Assembly (NCBI GenBank): GCA_035269015.1
Contig: DATFJU010000026.1
Coordinates: 1-25,261 of the forward strand
Source of the DNA: JAIPJO01 sp035269015
GTDB taxonomy: Bacteria; Patescibacteriota; Patescibacteriia; Patescibacteriales; UBA12465
DNA: 25,261 nucleotides
Reading direction: 5' to 3'
Position 1 is the stretch's first letter, and each line of letters starts with the position of its first letter. Of this stretch, positions 13,883 through 21,084 are shown piece after piece. The position numbers and the translations under genes are program-made. The notes below the pieces were generated by a model that saw only the letters and a list, made by a program, of their open reading frames with translations, was not told the DNA's origin and made no database searches.

Positions 13883-15109
13883 ATGAAAATACTACAAGTT
13901 AACAAATATCATTATTATAGAGCTGGAGCAGAGAAGTACTATCTTGATATTTCAAATGAATTAAAAAAACAAGGACATGAACTTGCTTATTTTGCTATGC
14001 AAGATGAAAATAATATTAATAGTAAATGGAGTAAATACTTTGTTTCTAAATTAGATTTCCATAATTTATCTTATAAAGATAAACTAAAACTACCAGGAAG
14101 AATAATATACTCATTAGAAGCAAAAAGGAAATTTAAAAAAATAGTGGAAGACTTTAAACCTGATGTAATACATGCTCACAATATATATCACCATATATCT
14201 CCATCAATTTTAAGTGTAGCCAAAAAGAAAAATATACCAGTTATTTTGCATTTACAAGACTATAAAATAATTTCTCCTAATTATAATATATACAGTCATG
14301 GAAAAAATCATTGGGATTATTGCGGTGGCAGGTTTTACAGATGTTTATTTAATAAATGCTTTAAGAATTCCTACATACAAAGCTTTCTAGTTAGCTTGGA
14401 ATACTTTGTTCATCATTATTTAATAAATATTTATAACAAAAATGTAGATGTATTTATAGCTCCTAGTTTATTTATGAAGGAAAAAGCTAGTATGTTTAGT
14501 GTTGAAGCAGAAAAAATAGCAGTGATAAATAATCATATTCAAGATAATGAAATAAGTAATGAGGCTCAACCTAAAGGTGATTACTGGTTATACTTTGGCA
14601 GACTAGCTGTAGAAAAGGGAATACAGGATTTAATTTCAGCCCTTAATAAGATTGATGACAACTCTAAACTTAAAATAGCTGGTGATGGTCCCTATAAAAA
14701 AGAGCTTGAAGATTTAATTCTTAAACTAAAATTAAATGATAGAGTTGAGTTTTTAGGAAAAAAACAAAAACAAGAATTAAAAGAAATTATTAAAAAAGCC
14801 AAAGCTGTAATAATACCATCTATCTGGCCTGAGAATTTTCCCTTTGCTTTACTAGAAACTATTGCTATGGGAAAACCAGCTATAATCGCAAATAGCGGAG
14901 GAATGCCAGAAATTATAAACCATGAAGAAAATGGTTTTATATTTGAAGCAGGGAACGTAGATGATTTAAAAGAAAAAATGCTCAATATAGATAAAATAGA
15001 TTATATGAACATGGCCAATAAAGCCTTGGAAAGTTCTAAAAAATATAAACTAAGTAAAACTATTATTGATTTAACTCTTTTGTATAATAAATTAGTAATT
15101 AAGAAATAA
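13883..15109 (+). CDS. GT4-type glycosyltransferase
   Basis: A 408-residue GT-B glycosyltransferase. The N-terminal Rossmann half starts MKILQVNKYHYYRAGAEKYY (acceptor side). The C-terminal half holds YFGRLAVEKGIQDLISAL (237-254), IAGDGPYKKELE, and the E-x7-E motif with Glu317 and Glu325 in WPENFPFALLETIAMGKPAI, which binds the nucleotide-sugar phosphate and ribose. A Cys group (C147, C154, C159) in CGGRFYRCLFNKC recurs in a subset of GT4 enzymes and may bind metal. No membrane segment is seen, so it should be cytoplasmic or peripheral. The gene is the last of the operon and is followed by a terminator. The sugar and acceptor cannot be deduced. Confidence 0.92.
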   Translation: MKILQVNKYHYYRAGAEKYYLDISNELKKQGHELAYFAMQDENNINSKWSKYFVSKLDFHNLSYKDKLKLPGRIIYSLEAKRKFKKIVEDFKPDVIHAHNIYHHISPSILSVAKKKNIPVILHLQDYKIISPNYNIYSHGKNHWDYCGGRFYRCLFNKCFKNSYIQSFLVSLEYFVHHYLINIYNKNVDVFIAPSLFMKEKASMFSVEAEKIAVINNHIQDNEISNEAQPKGDYWLYFGRLAVEKGIQDLISALNKIDDNSKLKIAGDGPYKKELEDLILKLKLNDRVEFLGKKQKQELKEIIKKAKAVIIPSIWPENFPFALLETIAMGKPAIIANSGGMPEIINHEENGFIFEAGNVDDLKEKMLNIDKIDYMNMANKALESSKKYKLSKTIIDLTLLYNKLVIKK

Positions 15110-15140
15110 CTAAAAAATAATATTTACTTCATTATTGATA

Positions 15141-15172
15141 AAAAAAGAACACCTAAAAGGTGCTCTTTTTTA
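15141..15172. terminator. Terminator shared by convergent genes
   Basis: A stem of AAAAAAGA (15141-15148) and CACCT (15150-15154) against AGGTG (15158-15162) and TCTTTTTT (15164-15171), with one A.C mismatch (15149 and 15163) and a 3-nt loop. A-run and T-run flanks allow termination from both sides. Confidence 0.8.
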
Positions 15173-15192
15173 TAGGAAATATTTATTTTGTA

Positions 15193-16479
15193 TTACTCAA
15201 TATTAAAACTAATGCTATAATGAAGTCCACTTTCTTGTCCTTCAACTCTTATATCAGTCTTTTGAGATTTTCTAACTTCAGGAACTGTAAGTATAGTTTC
15301 AAATCTTCCTAAATTATTAGCTTTAACTAAATACTCTTCTTTTTTAAATTCTATTTTTAAATCTTCATTAACTGAGAATCCTCCACCTGAAAGCTCAATT
15401 TCAGAATTACTAGCAGCACTAGATCTGTCTAATTTCAAAAACAAATCTTCAACAATCTCAGGCTTATCATTGGTACCAGCTTTAATTGAGGCTATTTTAT
15501 TTAAATTTTTATCTAAAACTAAAATGTTAGAGTTATTAAATAATACTAAATTATCGCCACTTTCTGTATTTACAAGTTCAAGACCCATAGCCCAACCTCC
15601 TTGTTCTCCGATATATGTAGTAACTCTTGAATTAACTAAAGACATGTCGTCAGCTCTTAACTTAACCACCCCCAAACCATTACTGAAGTACACGTATTCA
15701 TTAGCAGTAGATTTAACATCATAACCAGTATAATCTAAATGACTAAAACTACTTTCTAAATCACCGGATAAATTAAACTTCTTAGTATAGAAATCATCTA
15801 TCGCATATATCTTATCATTTACACTATTAAAATATACTTGTCTATTTTCATCTTTTTTGTAATTTAAAGTAATCTCACCAATATATGATCGAGAATTTTT
15901 ATCATATACTTTTAATTTAGACCCTGTTTGATTAAAGATATAATGCTTACTACTAGCACCATCAATATTATATGAATATTTATTTAAAACATCATAGGTA
16001 TTTACTACTTGCATATCATTATTCCACTCCTTAACTCCTTTGGGACTAATAGTCACTAAATAATCACCAAAAACATCTACTCGGTTATACCATTCCCAAA
16101 TATTGTTTTTTAACTTGCGATCTAAACTAAGACTATTAATACCTACTTGATAACGATATAAACTGTATTTGCTAACACCGTAGGCATAGAGTTCGCCACC
16201 AATAACTTTAAAGGCAGAACTATTGAAGTCTTCTTTAGTATTAAAACGGTCATTAATAGCTTTAACGCTATCAATTCTATCTAAATTATTATTAGATAAC
16301 TTAAAAACCTCAAGTGAACCTGAGTCAGCAGTAGTTATATAAAGGCTATTATTATAATAAATTGCATCACCTGAATAATAATCTACACTTTTAGTTTCAG
16401 CTGGCTGTATTACAAGTATCGCCCCTAAAAGGGAAAGGATACCAATAGCGCTGATAATTCTTTTTTTCATACTAAACAT
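15193..16479 (-). CDS. Secreted propeller-like surface protein
   Basis: A 428-residue protein with a signal sequence (residues 4-31, MKKRIISAIGILSLLGAILV core). Two starts are possible: ATG at 16479 (MFSMKKRI) or the ATG three codons later, and the second gives a more typical signal peptide. Residues 35-340 consist of short strand-rich units that look like propeller blades (IYYNNSLYITTADSGSLEVFK, ELYAYGVSKYSLYRY, KIYAIDDFYTKKFNLSGD). The last 80 residues (ELSGGGFSVNEDLKIEFKK, then LGRFETILTVPE) form an Ig-like module of the IPT/TIG style. It is predicted to be exported. It converges on the DUF4012 operon and has the same kind of propeller content as the PP2C-like protein on the other side. 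Confidence 0.75.
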   Translation of the reverse strand: MFSMKKRIISAIGILSLLGAILVIQPAETKSVDYYSGDAIYYNNSLYITTADSGSLEVFKLSNNNLDRIDSVKAINDRFNTKEDFNSSAFKVIGGELYAYGVSKYSLYRYQVGINSLSLDRKLKNNIWEWYNRVDVFGDYLVTISPKGVKEWNNDMQVVNTYDVLNKYSYNIDGASSKHYIFNQTGSKLKVYDKNSRSYIGEITLNYKKDENRQVYFNSVNDKIYAIDDFYTKKFNLSGDLESSFSHLDYTGYDVKSTANEYVYFSNGLGVVKLRADDMSLVNSRVTTYIGEQGGWAMGLELVNTESGDNLVLFNNSNILVLDKNLNKIASIKAGTNDKPEIVEDLFLKLDRSSAASNSEIELSGGGFSVNEDLKIEFKKEEYLVKANNLGRFETILTVPEVRKSQKTDIRVEGQESGLHYSISFNIE

Positions 16480-16510
16480 ATTTATATATTATATATCTAA
16501 TTAATATAAA

Positions 16511-16539
16511 ATAATAACAAAGTATTTTATCTTTGTCAA
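16511..16539 (-). promoter_or_regulatory. Promoter of the secreted propeller-like gene
   Basis: On the minus strand, TTGACA (16539-16534), 17 nt, TATTAT (16516-16511). Its -35 box lies 20 bp from the -35 of the divergent beta-barrel-like gene. Confidence 0.75.
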
Positions 16540-16559
16540 TAGATGAGAGGGTTTTTACC

Positions 16560-16588
16560 TTGACTTTATTTTTTAACTATGTTATTAT
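16560..16588 (+). promoter_or_regulatory. Promoter of the beta-barrel-like gene
   Basis: TTGACT (16560-16565), 17 nt, TATTAT (16583-16588). This is a sigma70 promoter of the local type. Confidence 0.7.
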
Positions 16589-16635
16589 TGTACATAAAAT
16601 AATTTTGTACTTTACAAGAAAAAAATGGAGGAATC

Positions 16636-17406
16636 ATGAAATATCTTATAAGTTTATTAATGCTTTTTTGCGTTACTAGCGCATTTAGTCAAGAAATCAA
16701 ACCACTGTTAATTGGCGGTGCTGGTCAAATGTATAACAATAACTATGATAGAGGTCATTATTATTATGGATACTTTGACTATAAACCAATACAAAATAGT
16801 ATGGGTAACACTGCTTTAGGTGCCTATGCCAAATATAATTATTGGCGTGGTATTTATGGAGGACAACGGATGGAAGAGATAAACAGTCTTGGTGCTGGTC
16901 TATCATTTGGTTTTATCCCAAACTACTTTCTAAGTTATGATGTATATAATAACATCAGCTTAGGATACAGAGAGTCTAAACATCTTAGTTGGACTAGTGT
17001 TGAGGAATTACCAGATGTCAGAAAAAAATTCGTTGACATAACTATGTATAGTCACTTAATGGATGAGTATTCTTTGTTTTTTTTCCGACATAAAATATTT
17101 ATTGATATTAGTTATAACATTGATTCAAGTTTCGTAAATGAAAATTTACGTATAAAATTTGAAGAAAGTGTATATAACTTTTACGTTGGAAAAGAATTAA
17201 ACCTAGCTCCTAAGATTATCCTAGGTTACACAAGTAGTACCTGGCACAATTTCTATGAAATTGGACTGGGAGTTGACTTATTTAGCAAGTGGTTTGTTAA
17301 TATTGTGGATCTATCCCTTGTTTACAGGTATGACCCCGATATAGAGCAAAAAAGCTATGTTGAGCTTAGCGCCGGAGTTGATATTTTTAATTTATTCAAT
17401 AATTAA
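16636..17406 (+). CDS. Secreted beta-strand-rich protein resembling an outer-membrane barrel
   Basis: A 256-residue protein. Residues 1-18 are a signal peptide (MKYLISLLMLFCVTSAFS, cleavage before QEIKP). The mature part has alternating polar/hydrophobic strands with many Tyr and Phe (ALGAYAKYNYWRGIYGG, SLGAGLSFGFIPNYFLSYDV, KIILGYTSSTW, FYEIGLGVDLFSKWF, SYVELSAGVDIFN), much like an 8- to 12-stranded outer-membrane barrel of Gram-negative type. The start is set by a strong GGAGG (16627-16631) 4 nt before the ATG, which is unlike most neighbours. CPR cells are thought to lack a classical outer membrane, so the gene looks transferred or its product has another location. Own promoter and terminator. 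No specific family recognised. Confidence 0.7.
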   Translation: MKYLISLLMLFCVTSAFSQEIKPLLIGGAGQMYNNNYDRGHYYYGYFDYKPIQNSMGNTALGAYAKYNYWRGIYGGQRMEEINSLGAGLSFGFIPNYFLSYDVYNNISLGYRESKHLSWTSVEELPDVRKKFVDITMYSHLMDEYSLFFFRHKIFIDISYNIDSSFVNENLRIKFEESVYNFYVGKELNLAPKIILGYTSSTWHNFYEIGLGVDLFSKWFVNIVDLSLVYRYDPDIEQKSYVELSAGVDIFNLFNN

Positions 17407-17425
17407 AACTATCACTTAAAAAAAT

Positions 17426-17454
17426 AACCCTATCTATTAAAGATAGGGTTTTTT
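17426..17454 (+). terminator. Terminator of the beta-barrel-like gene
   Basis: AACCCTATCT (17426-17435), loop ATTAA, AGATAGGGTT (17441-17450), T-run. Confidence 0.9.
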
Positions 17455-17459
17455 ATATA

Positions 17460-17479
17460 AAAAAACTCACTTGCGTGAG
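17460..17479 (-). terminator. Terminator of the GT4 gene 17509-18618
   Basis: On the minus strand, CTCAC, loop GCAA, GTGAG (17479-17466), followed by a T-run (17465-17460). Confidence 0.8.
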
Positions 17480-17508
17480 AAAAAATATATTTATATTTTT
17501 TTAAGTGT

Positions 17509-18618
17509 TTATAATAAAACCTTTTTATATACATCAATAATATCTTTACTTACCTTGGGCCAATTAAAATACTTTTCTACTCTTTCTTTACCTTTCTCAC
17601 TTAATTTTAATGCTAAGTCCGAATCATTAATTAAGCTTTCAAGTTTTTCTTTTAAGTTATCTACATTTTTATTTTTAAATAAAACATTAGTATCACCAAG
17701 TACTTCTGCGTTTGCAGGTATGTCAGAGGCAATAATAGGTAGTTTGTAACTAAGAGCTTCGAGTAAGCTAATAGATAAACCTTCCTCTTCTGAAGGTTGT
17801 ACAAAAATATAAGCATTAGAAAATAACTCATTTAGAGTATCTCCACTTTGTAAATCAGTAAAGATTATATTTTTATTATCTTTAGCTAGGTTATGTAAAT
17901 ATTGTACATAATCATTTGTATGTGAACTAGAGCCAACAATTACTAATTTTTTATCAGTATTTAATTTTTTATAAGCTTCAATTAAATAATGAATACCTTT
18001 ATGTTTTACTAATCTAGAAATACTAACTATATAATTATCTTTATCTAAACCCCATTTTTCTTTAATTATATTAGCAGAAACTATCTTAGCTTTTTCTACA
18101 GCATTAGGTATATAATTTACTTGTCTATTATATCTTCTATAACTATAACTTTGTAAACTTTTCGATACAGCAATTACTTCATCAGCATATTTGTGACCTA
18201 TTTTTTCACCTAACTTTAACATATGTCTAGCCACGGCATTCCATTTTTGATGATAATAATCCTGACAGTGAAAAGTAAATATAAGTTTAGTTTTAGGTTT
18301 AATTAGTTTAACAAGCCAAGCTAATAAACCAGGGCCAATAGAATGTAAATGAATTATATCAACCTTTTGAGTACTTAAATGAATAATAGATAAAAAAGTA
18401 TGAACAATAGCATCTAAATGTTTACTACCAATAGTTGGTAAATTAATAATTTGTACACCTTGATAATCTTTTAATTTTTCAGGTCTATAATTAATTCTAT
18501 TATATACCAAAACATCTTCACCAGCTTTAACTAAATTAACTGCTAAATTTTCAACATGTTTTTCCACGCCTCCACCTTTGGCTGGAATTCCTTTTTGTCC
18601 TATTATCGCTATTCTCAT
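17509..18618 (-). CDS. GT4-type glycosyltransferase, DUF1972-like N-terminus
   Basis: A 369-residue GT-B enzyme. The N-terminal MRIAIIGQKGIPAKGGGVEK (1-20) is the DUF1972-type acceptor-side motif of rhamnosyl- and galactosyl-type transferases. The C-terminal half has VSISRLVKHKGIHYLIEAYK (198-217), KLVIVGSS, and the E-x7-E pair Glu279 and Glu287 in EEEGLSISLLEALSYKLPII. No membrane helix is seen. The gene stands alone between two differently styled genes, with a perfect consensus promoter and its own terminator. It probably adds a sugar to a lipid-linked or surface glycan, and the substrate is unknown. Confidence 0.93.
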   Translation of the reverse strand: MRIAIIGQKGIPAKGGGVEKHVENLAVNLVKAGEDVLVYNRINYRPEKLKDYQGVQIINLPTIGSKHLDAIVHTFLSIIHLSTQKVDIIHLHSIGPGLLAWLVKLIKPKTKLIFTFHCQDYYHQKWNAVARHMLKLGEKIGHKYADEVIAVSKSLQSYSYRRYNRQVNYIPNAVEKAKIVSANIIKEKWGLDKDNYIVSISRLVKHKGIHYLIEAYKKLNTDKKLVIVGSSSHTNDYVQYLHNLAKDNKNIIFTDLQSGDTLNELFSNAYIFVQPSEEEGLSISLLEALSYKLPIIASDIPANAEVLGDTNVLFKNKNVDNLKEKLESLINDSDLALKLSEKGKERVEKYFNWPKVSKDIIDVYKKVLL

Positions 18619-18646
18619 ATATAATATTTTATCATATTAAGAAGAT

Positions 18647-18675
18647 ATTATATGATATATTTTAAGTTTTGTCAA
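18647..18675 (-). promoter_or_regulatory. Promoter of the GT4 gene 17509-18618
   Basis: On the minus strand, TTGACA (18675-18670), 17 nt, TATAAT (18652-18647): full consensus. The start site is near 18640, giving a leader of about 22 nt. Confidence 0.85.
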
Positions 18676-18697
18676 GAGGGAGCAAAGAACTACAAAT

Positions 18698-18730
18698 AAT
18701 AAAAAAGTCTTGGATTTTTTTCCAAGACTT
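18698..18730 (-). terminator. Terminator of the PKD lipoprotein gene
   Basis: AAGTCTTGG (18705-18713) pairs with CCAAGACTT (18722-18730), and on the minus strand a T-run follows. Confidence 0.88.
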
Positions 18731-18766
18731 TATAGTTTTTTAAAATTAAGGCGTTTTTAATTATTT

Positions 18767-19879
18767 TTAATCACTAATCTCAACAAACTGCCAAACAAAA
18801 CAATTTTCAGTAGAATTATAGAACCTAGAATTGGTCATTTTCGTATAAGTTCCAGAATTGTTTTGATCTGGCTCAATACGTAAACGATACTCTCCAGCAC
18901 TATTAATAGGGATTGTATATTTAACATAACCAGTACCGCCGATCCATTCAGTCTCACGCTGACTAGACCAAGCATCTTCTTTAGTTACTTTAAACCTTGC
19001 TTTAGGCGAATTAATTTCTGAAGAATAATCAAAGATGTTTATATAAACATTTATTTGATCTACGTTCTCAATAACCTCAAATCTAATTTGAGGATTATCA
19101 CCATCATCACCAGAATCACCTAAAACTTCAGTCTGAAAATTTTCTTCCTCTACTATTTGACCATTTAAAAATCCTACCCTTAAATGATCATAATCATTAG
19201 AAAAAAATCGAGAATCATTCATTGTGGCCCAAACAAAGTCATCCACATTTTTAAAACCTCCATAAGCTTGAGAATAAACGTCGTTAGATGTTAAAACTTC
19301 CCAATAAACTCTAGTAGAGCTAGTATCTGGTAAAATTTTAACTACATCCCATCTACTTTCAGAATTTGATCCTTCATATCCAAAGGGTCCATTTTCTGGC
19401 ACCGGAGGGTTAGGAACTTTTTCTTTTAAACCACTAACAATATACTTAATTTGACCTTCACTATTAGGCTCTGTAGATGAATGAAGGTTAAATACAGCTT
19501 TTGCGCCTAATTCAACAACTATAACTATTTCACTTTTAACAGCGTTACTTCCATCTATAGCAGTAACAATGACATTATAAGTACCGGTTTCCTCATACAA
19601 ATGATCTACTTGCTGACCCTCGCTAGTGGTGCCGTCACCAAGGTCCCAATACCATTCATTTGGTTCACCATTGATAGTAACAGCTTTTAGAATTACCCGT
19701 ATATCAACCGCTATATAAGCAGTATCCATATTAGCAAATTCATTTTGAGAACTCTTTAAGTAAATCTTAACTTTCAGAGCTTCGTTATTTTCCTCTATTG
19801 AATTTTCATCTATAAATTCGTACTCTTCACAGGAAAAAGTGATTAGCACAATAGCAAATAAAAACATTAACTTTTTCAT
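18767..19879 (-). CDS. PKD-domain lipoprotein
   Basis: A 370-residue protein from the ATG at 19879. I prefer this start over the ATG at 19891 because GGAGG (19889-19885) sits 5 nt before it and the upstream ATG overlaps that site. Residues 1-17 are a lipoprotein signal (MKKLMFLFAIVLITFSC, Cys17 acylated). A PKD-type Ig-like domain follows, with the hallmark WYWDLGDGTTSEG and HLYEETGTYNVIVTAID. The central region contains a long polar stretch (PNPPVPENGPFGYEG), and the C-terminal part (about 270-370) looks like a second strand-rich carbohydrate-binding-like module. Lipobox and PKD style resemble Bacteroidota surface lipoproteins. It shares its leader with the beta-barrel-like gene, and the two flank a GT4 gene. 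Confidence 0.8.
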   Translation of the reverse strand: MKKLMFLFAIVLITFSCEEYEFIDENSIEENNEALKVKIYLKSSQNEFANMDTAYIAVDIRVILKAVTINGEPNEWYWDLGDGTTSEGQQVDHLYEETGTYNVIVTAIDGSNAVKSEIVIVVELGAKAVFNLHSSTEPNSEGQIKYIVSGLKEKVPNPPVPENGPFGYEGSNSESRWDVVKILPDTSSTRVYWEVLTSNDVYSQAYGGFKNVDDFVWATMNDSRFFSNDYDHLRVGFLNGQIVEEENFQTEVLGDSGDDGDNPQIRFEVIENVDQINVYINIFDYSSEINSPKARFKVTKEDAWSSQRETEWIGGTGYVKYTIPINSAGEYRLRIEPDQNNSGTYTKMTNSRFYNSTENCFVWQFVEISD

Positions 19880-19925
19880 AATTACCTCCATTTTTGTTAT
19901 TAAGTTTTAAAAAACATTTTCTATT

Positions 19926-19954
19926 ATCTTACTGAATAAAACATATTTTGTCAA
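19926..19954 (-). promoter_or_regulatory. Promoter of the PKD lipoprotein gene
   Basis: On the minus strand, TTGACA (19954-19949), 17 nt, TAAGAT (19931-19926). Confidence 0.6.
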
Positions 19955-19975
19955 GCAGTTTATTGTGAGTAACAA

Positions 19976-20002
19976 AAAAAGAGCTCATTTAAAGCTCTTT
20001 TT
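19976..20002 (-). terminator. Terminator of the corA-like gene
   Basis: AAAAAGAGCT (19976-19985) pairs with AGCTCTTTTT (19993-20002), with T-rich sequence after it on the minus strand. Confidence 0.85.
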
Positions 20003-20028
20003 ATATAATAATATTTATATCCCTATCT

Positions 20029-21006
20029 TTAAATCCAGCGTTTCTTAAAAAAGTATATAAATATCGCCAGGGAACCAATAGTCATTAAAGTAATAACCAA
20101 CCAAAAACCACTTTCAACACCAATAAAAGGCATGCTATTGGTAATATTCATACCAAAAATAGATGCTAATAAGTTTAAAGGCAGAACTACAATTGAAAAT
20201 ATAGTAAGTATTTTCATAATATTTGTAATTCTAAAATTCATCATTGATTCATTAGTAGTATAAAGAGCATCAATATGTTCTTTCTGATTATCTGTTATTT
20301 CCCAAATTCTTTTAGAGTTATCTACCAATTCGGTATAATACTTTTTTAATTCTTTTCTAGGTACCACACTGCTTTTCATGGCCATTAATCTTTTAAGTAT
20401 ATTTTTGTGACTTTGAATAATCTTACGAAGGTTTAAAATATTTCTTTTTAAACTAAGGATTTCTGAATTTAGTTTTTGTGGTAATTCAGAAAAAATCTTC
20501 TGGTCAACCTTATTTATTTCTAAACTATTATTATCTAAAAGCTTATAATTCTCTGACATTAATTTTTTAAGTATTTCATATAAAACAATAGCTGATGATT
20601 CCAATTGATATGAAAGTGTTGAACTATTATCTTTCTTACAAAAATTAAAAAAATCATCTAAAGCTTTAATATTTTTATTGTGTAAAGTAATAATATAACC
20701 ATGTCCGACAAAGAAATCTATTTCACTAGCAATTACTTGTTTAACTTTATTATCTTCATAGGTAGGGAACTGTAAAATTACGAAAAGATAATTCTTATTT
20801 ACTTCAGTAATTGGACGTTGTGAGGTTACTTTAGCAGTAGAGGCTTGTAAATGTTCTAATTTAAAGTTAAACTTTTTTCTTAAATATTCAAGTTCTTTTT
20901 TGCTAGCATCTCTAATATTATACCAAGATACTTTTTCAATTTCATTATTAGGATTATCAAAGCTTATCTTTTCAATTTTATTGCTAATTTTTTGGTATTT
21001 AGACAT
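20029..21006 (-). CDS. corA: CorA-family magnesium/divalent cation channel
   Basis: A 325-residue CorA-type channel for Mg2+ (or Co2+/Ni2+/Zn2+ in some members). The long soluble N-terminal domain (1-260) is alpha/beta then mainly helical. Two membrane helices lie near 265-284 and 298-318. The signature GMN (285-287), in the context ASIFGMNITNSMPF, caps the first helix and forms the selectivity filter. The basic C-terminus KKRWI is typical of the basic sphincter. Length and order are normal for the family. It is divergent to the WecG-NUDIX gene, with 78 nt between the starts. An extended -10 promoter is at 21035-21043. Confidence 0.95.
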   Translation of the reverse strand: MSKYQKISNKIEKISFDNPNNEIEKVSWYNIRDASKKELEYLRKKFNFKLEHLQASTAKVTSQRPITEVNKNYLFVILQFPTYEDNKVKQVIASEIDFFVGHGYIITLHNKNIKALDDFFNFCKKDNSSTLSYQLESSAIVLYEILKKLMSENYKLLDNNSLEINKVDQKIFSELPQKLNSEILSLKRNILNLRKIIQSHKNILKRLMAMKSSVVPRKELKKYYTELVDNSKRIWEITDNQKEHIDALYTTNESMMNFRITNIMKILTIFSIVVLPLNLLASIFGMNITNSMPFIGVESGFWLVITLMTIGSLAIFIYFFKKRWI

Positions 21007-21034
21007 AATATAATTAAATTATTTCTATAAATAT

Positions 21035-21043
21035 ATTATAGCA
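21035..21043 (-). promoter_or_regulatory. Extended -10 promoter of the corA-like gene
   Basis: On the minus strand, TGC then TATAAT (21043-21035), an extended -10 element. No good -35 box is present. The leader would be about 22 nt. Confidence 0.55.
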
Positions 21044-21048
21044 CAGAC

Positions 21049-21077
21049 TTTATACTAAAAAAAGAAAGTGTTATACT
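21049..21077 (+). promoter_or_regulatory. Promoter giving a leaderless WecG-NUDIX transcript
   Basis: TTTATA (21049-21054), 17 nt, TATACT (21072-21077). The ATG at 21085 lies 7 nt beyond the -10 box, so the mRNA should begin at or next to the start codon. Confidence 0.5.
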
Positions 21078-21084
21078 AAATTAT

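Noticed and set aside
14692..14985. 97-codon minus-strand frame inside the GT4 gene
   Set aside because: It overlaps conserved GT4 motifs in antisense, and the product resembles no family.
15470..15724. 84-codon plus-strand frame inside the propeller-like gene
   Set aside because: It is an antisense shadow of a signal-peptide-bearing gene with its own promoter and terminator.
16600..16607. TAATTTTG, a match to the Bacteroidota -7 element TAnnTTTG
   Set aside because: No TTG-type -33 partner lies at the right distance, the second foreign-looking gene lacks such a site, and a good sigma70 promoter is present.
19880..19891. ATG at 19891 as the lipoprotein start
   Set aside because: It overlaps the GGAGG site. 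The ATG at 19879 is properly spaced from it and gives a standard lipoprotein signal.
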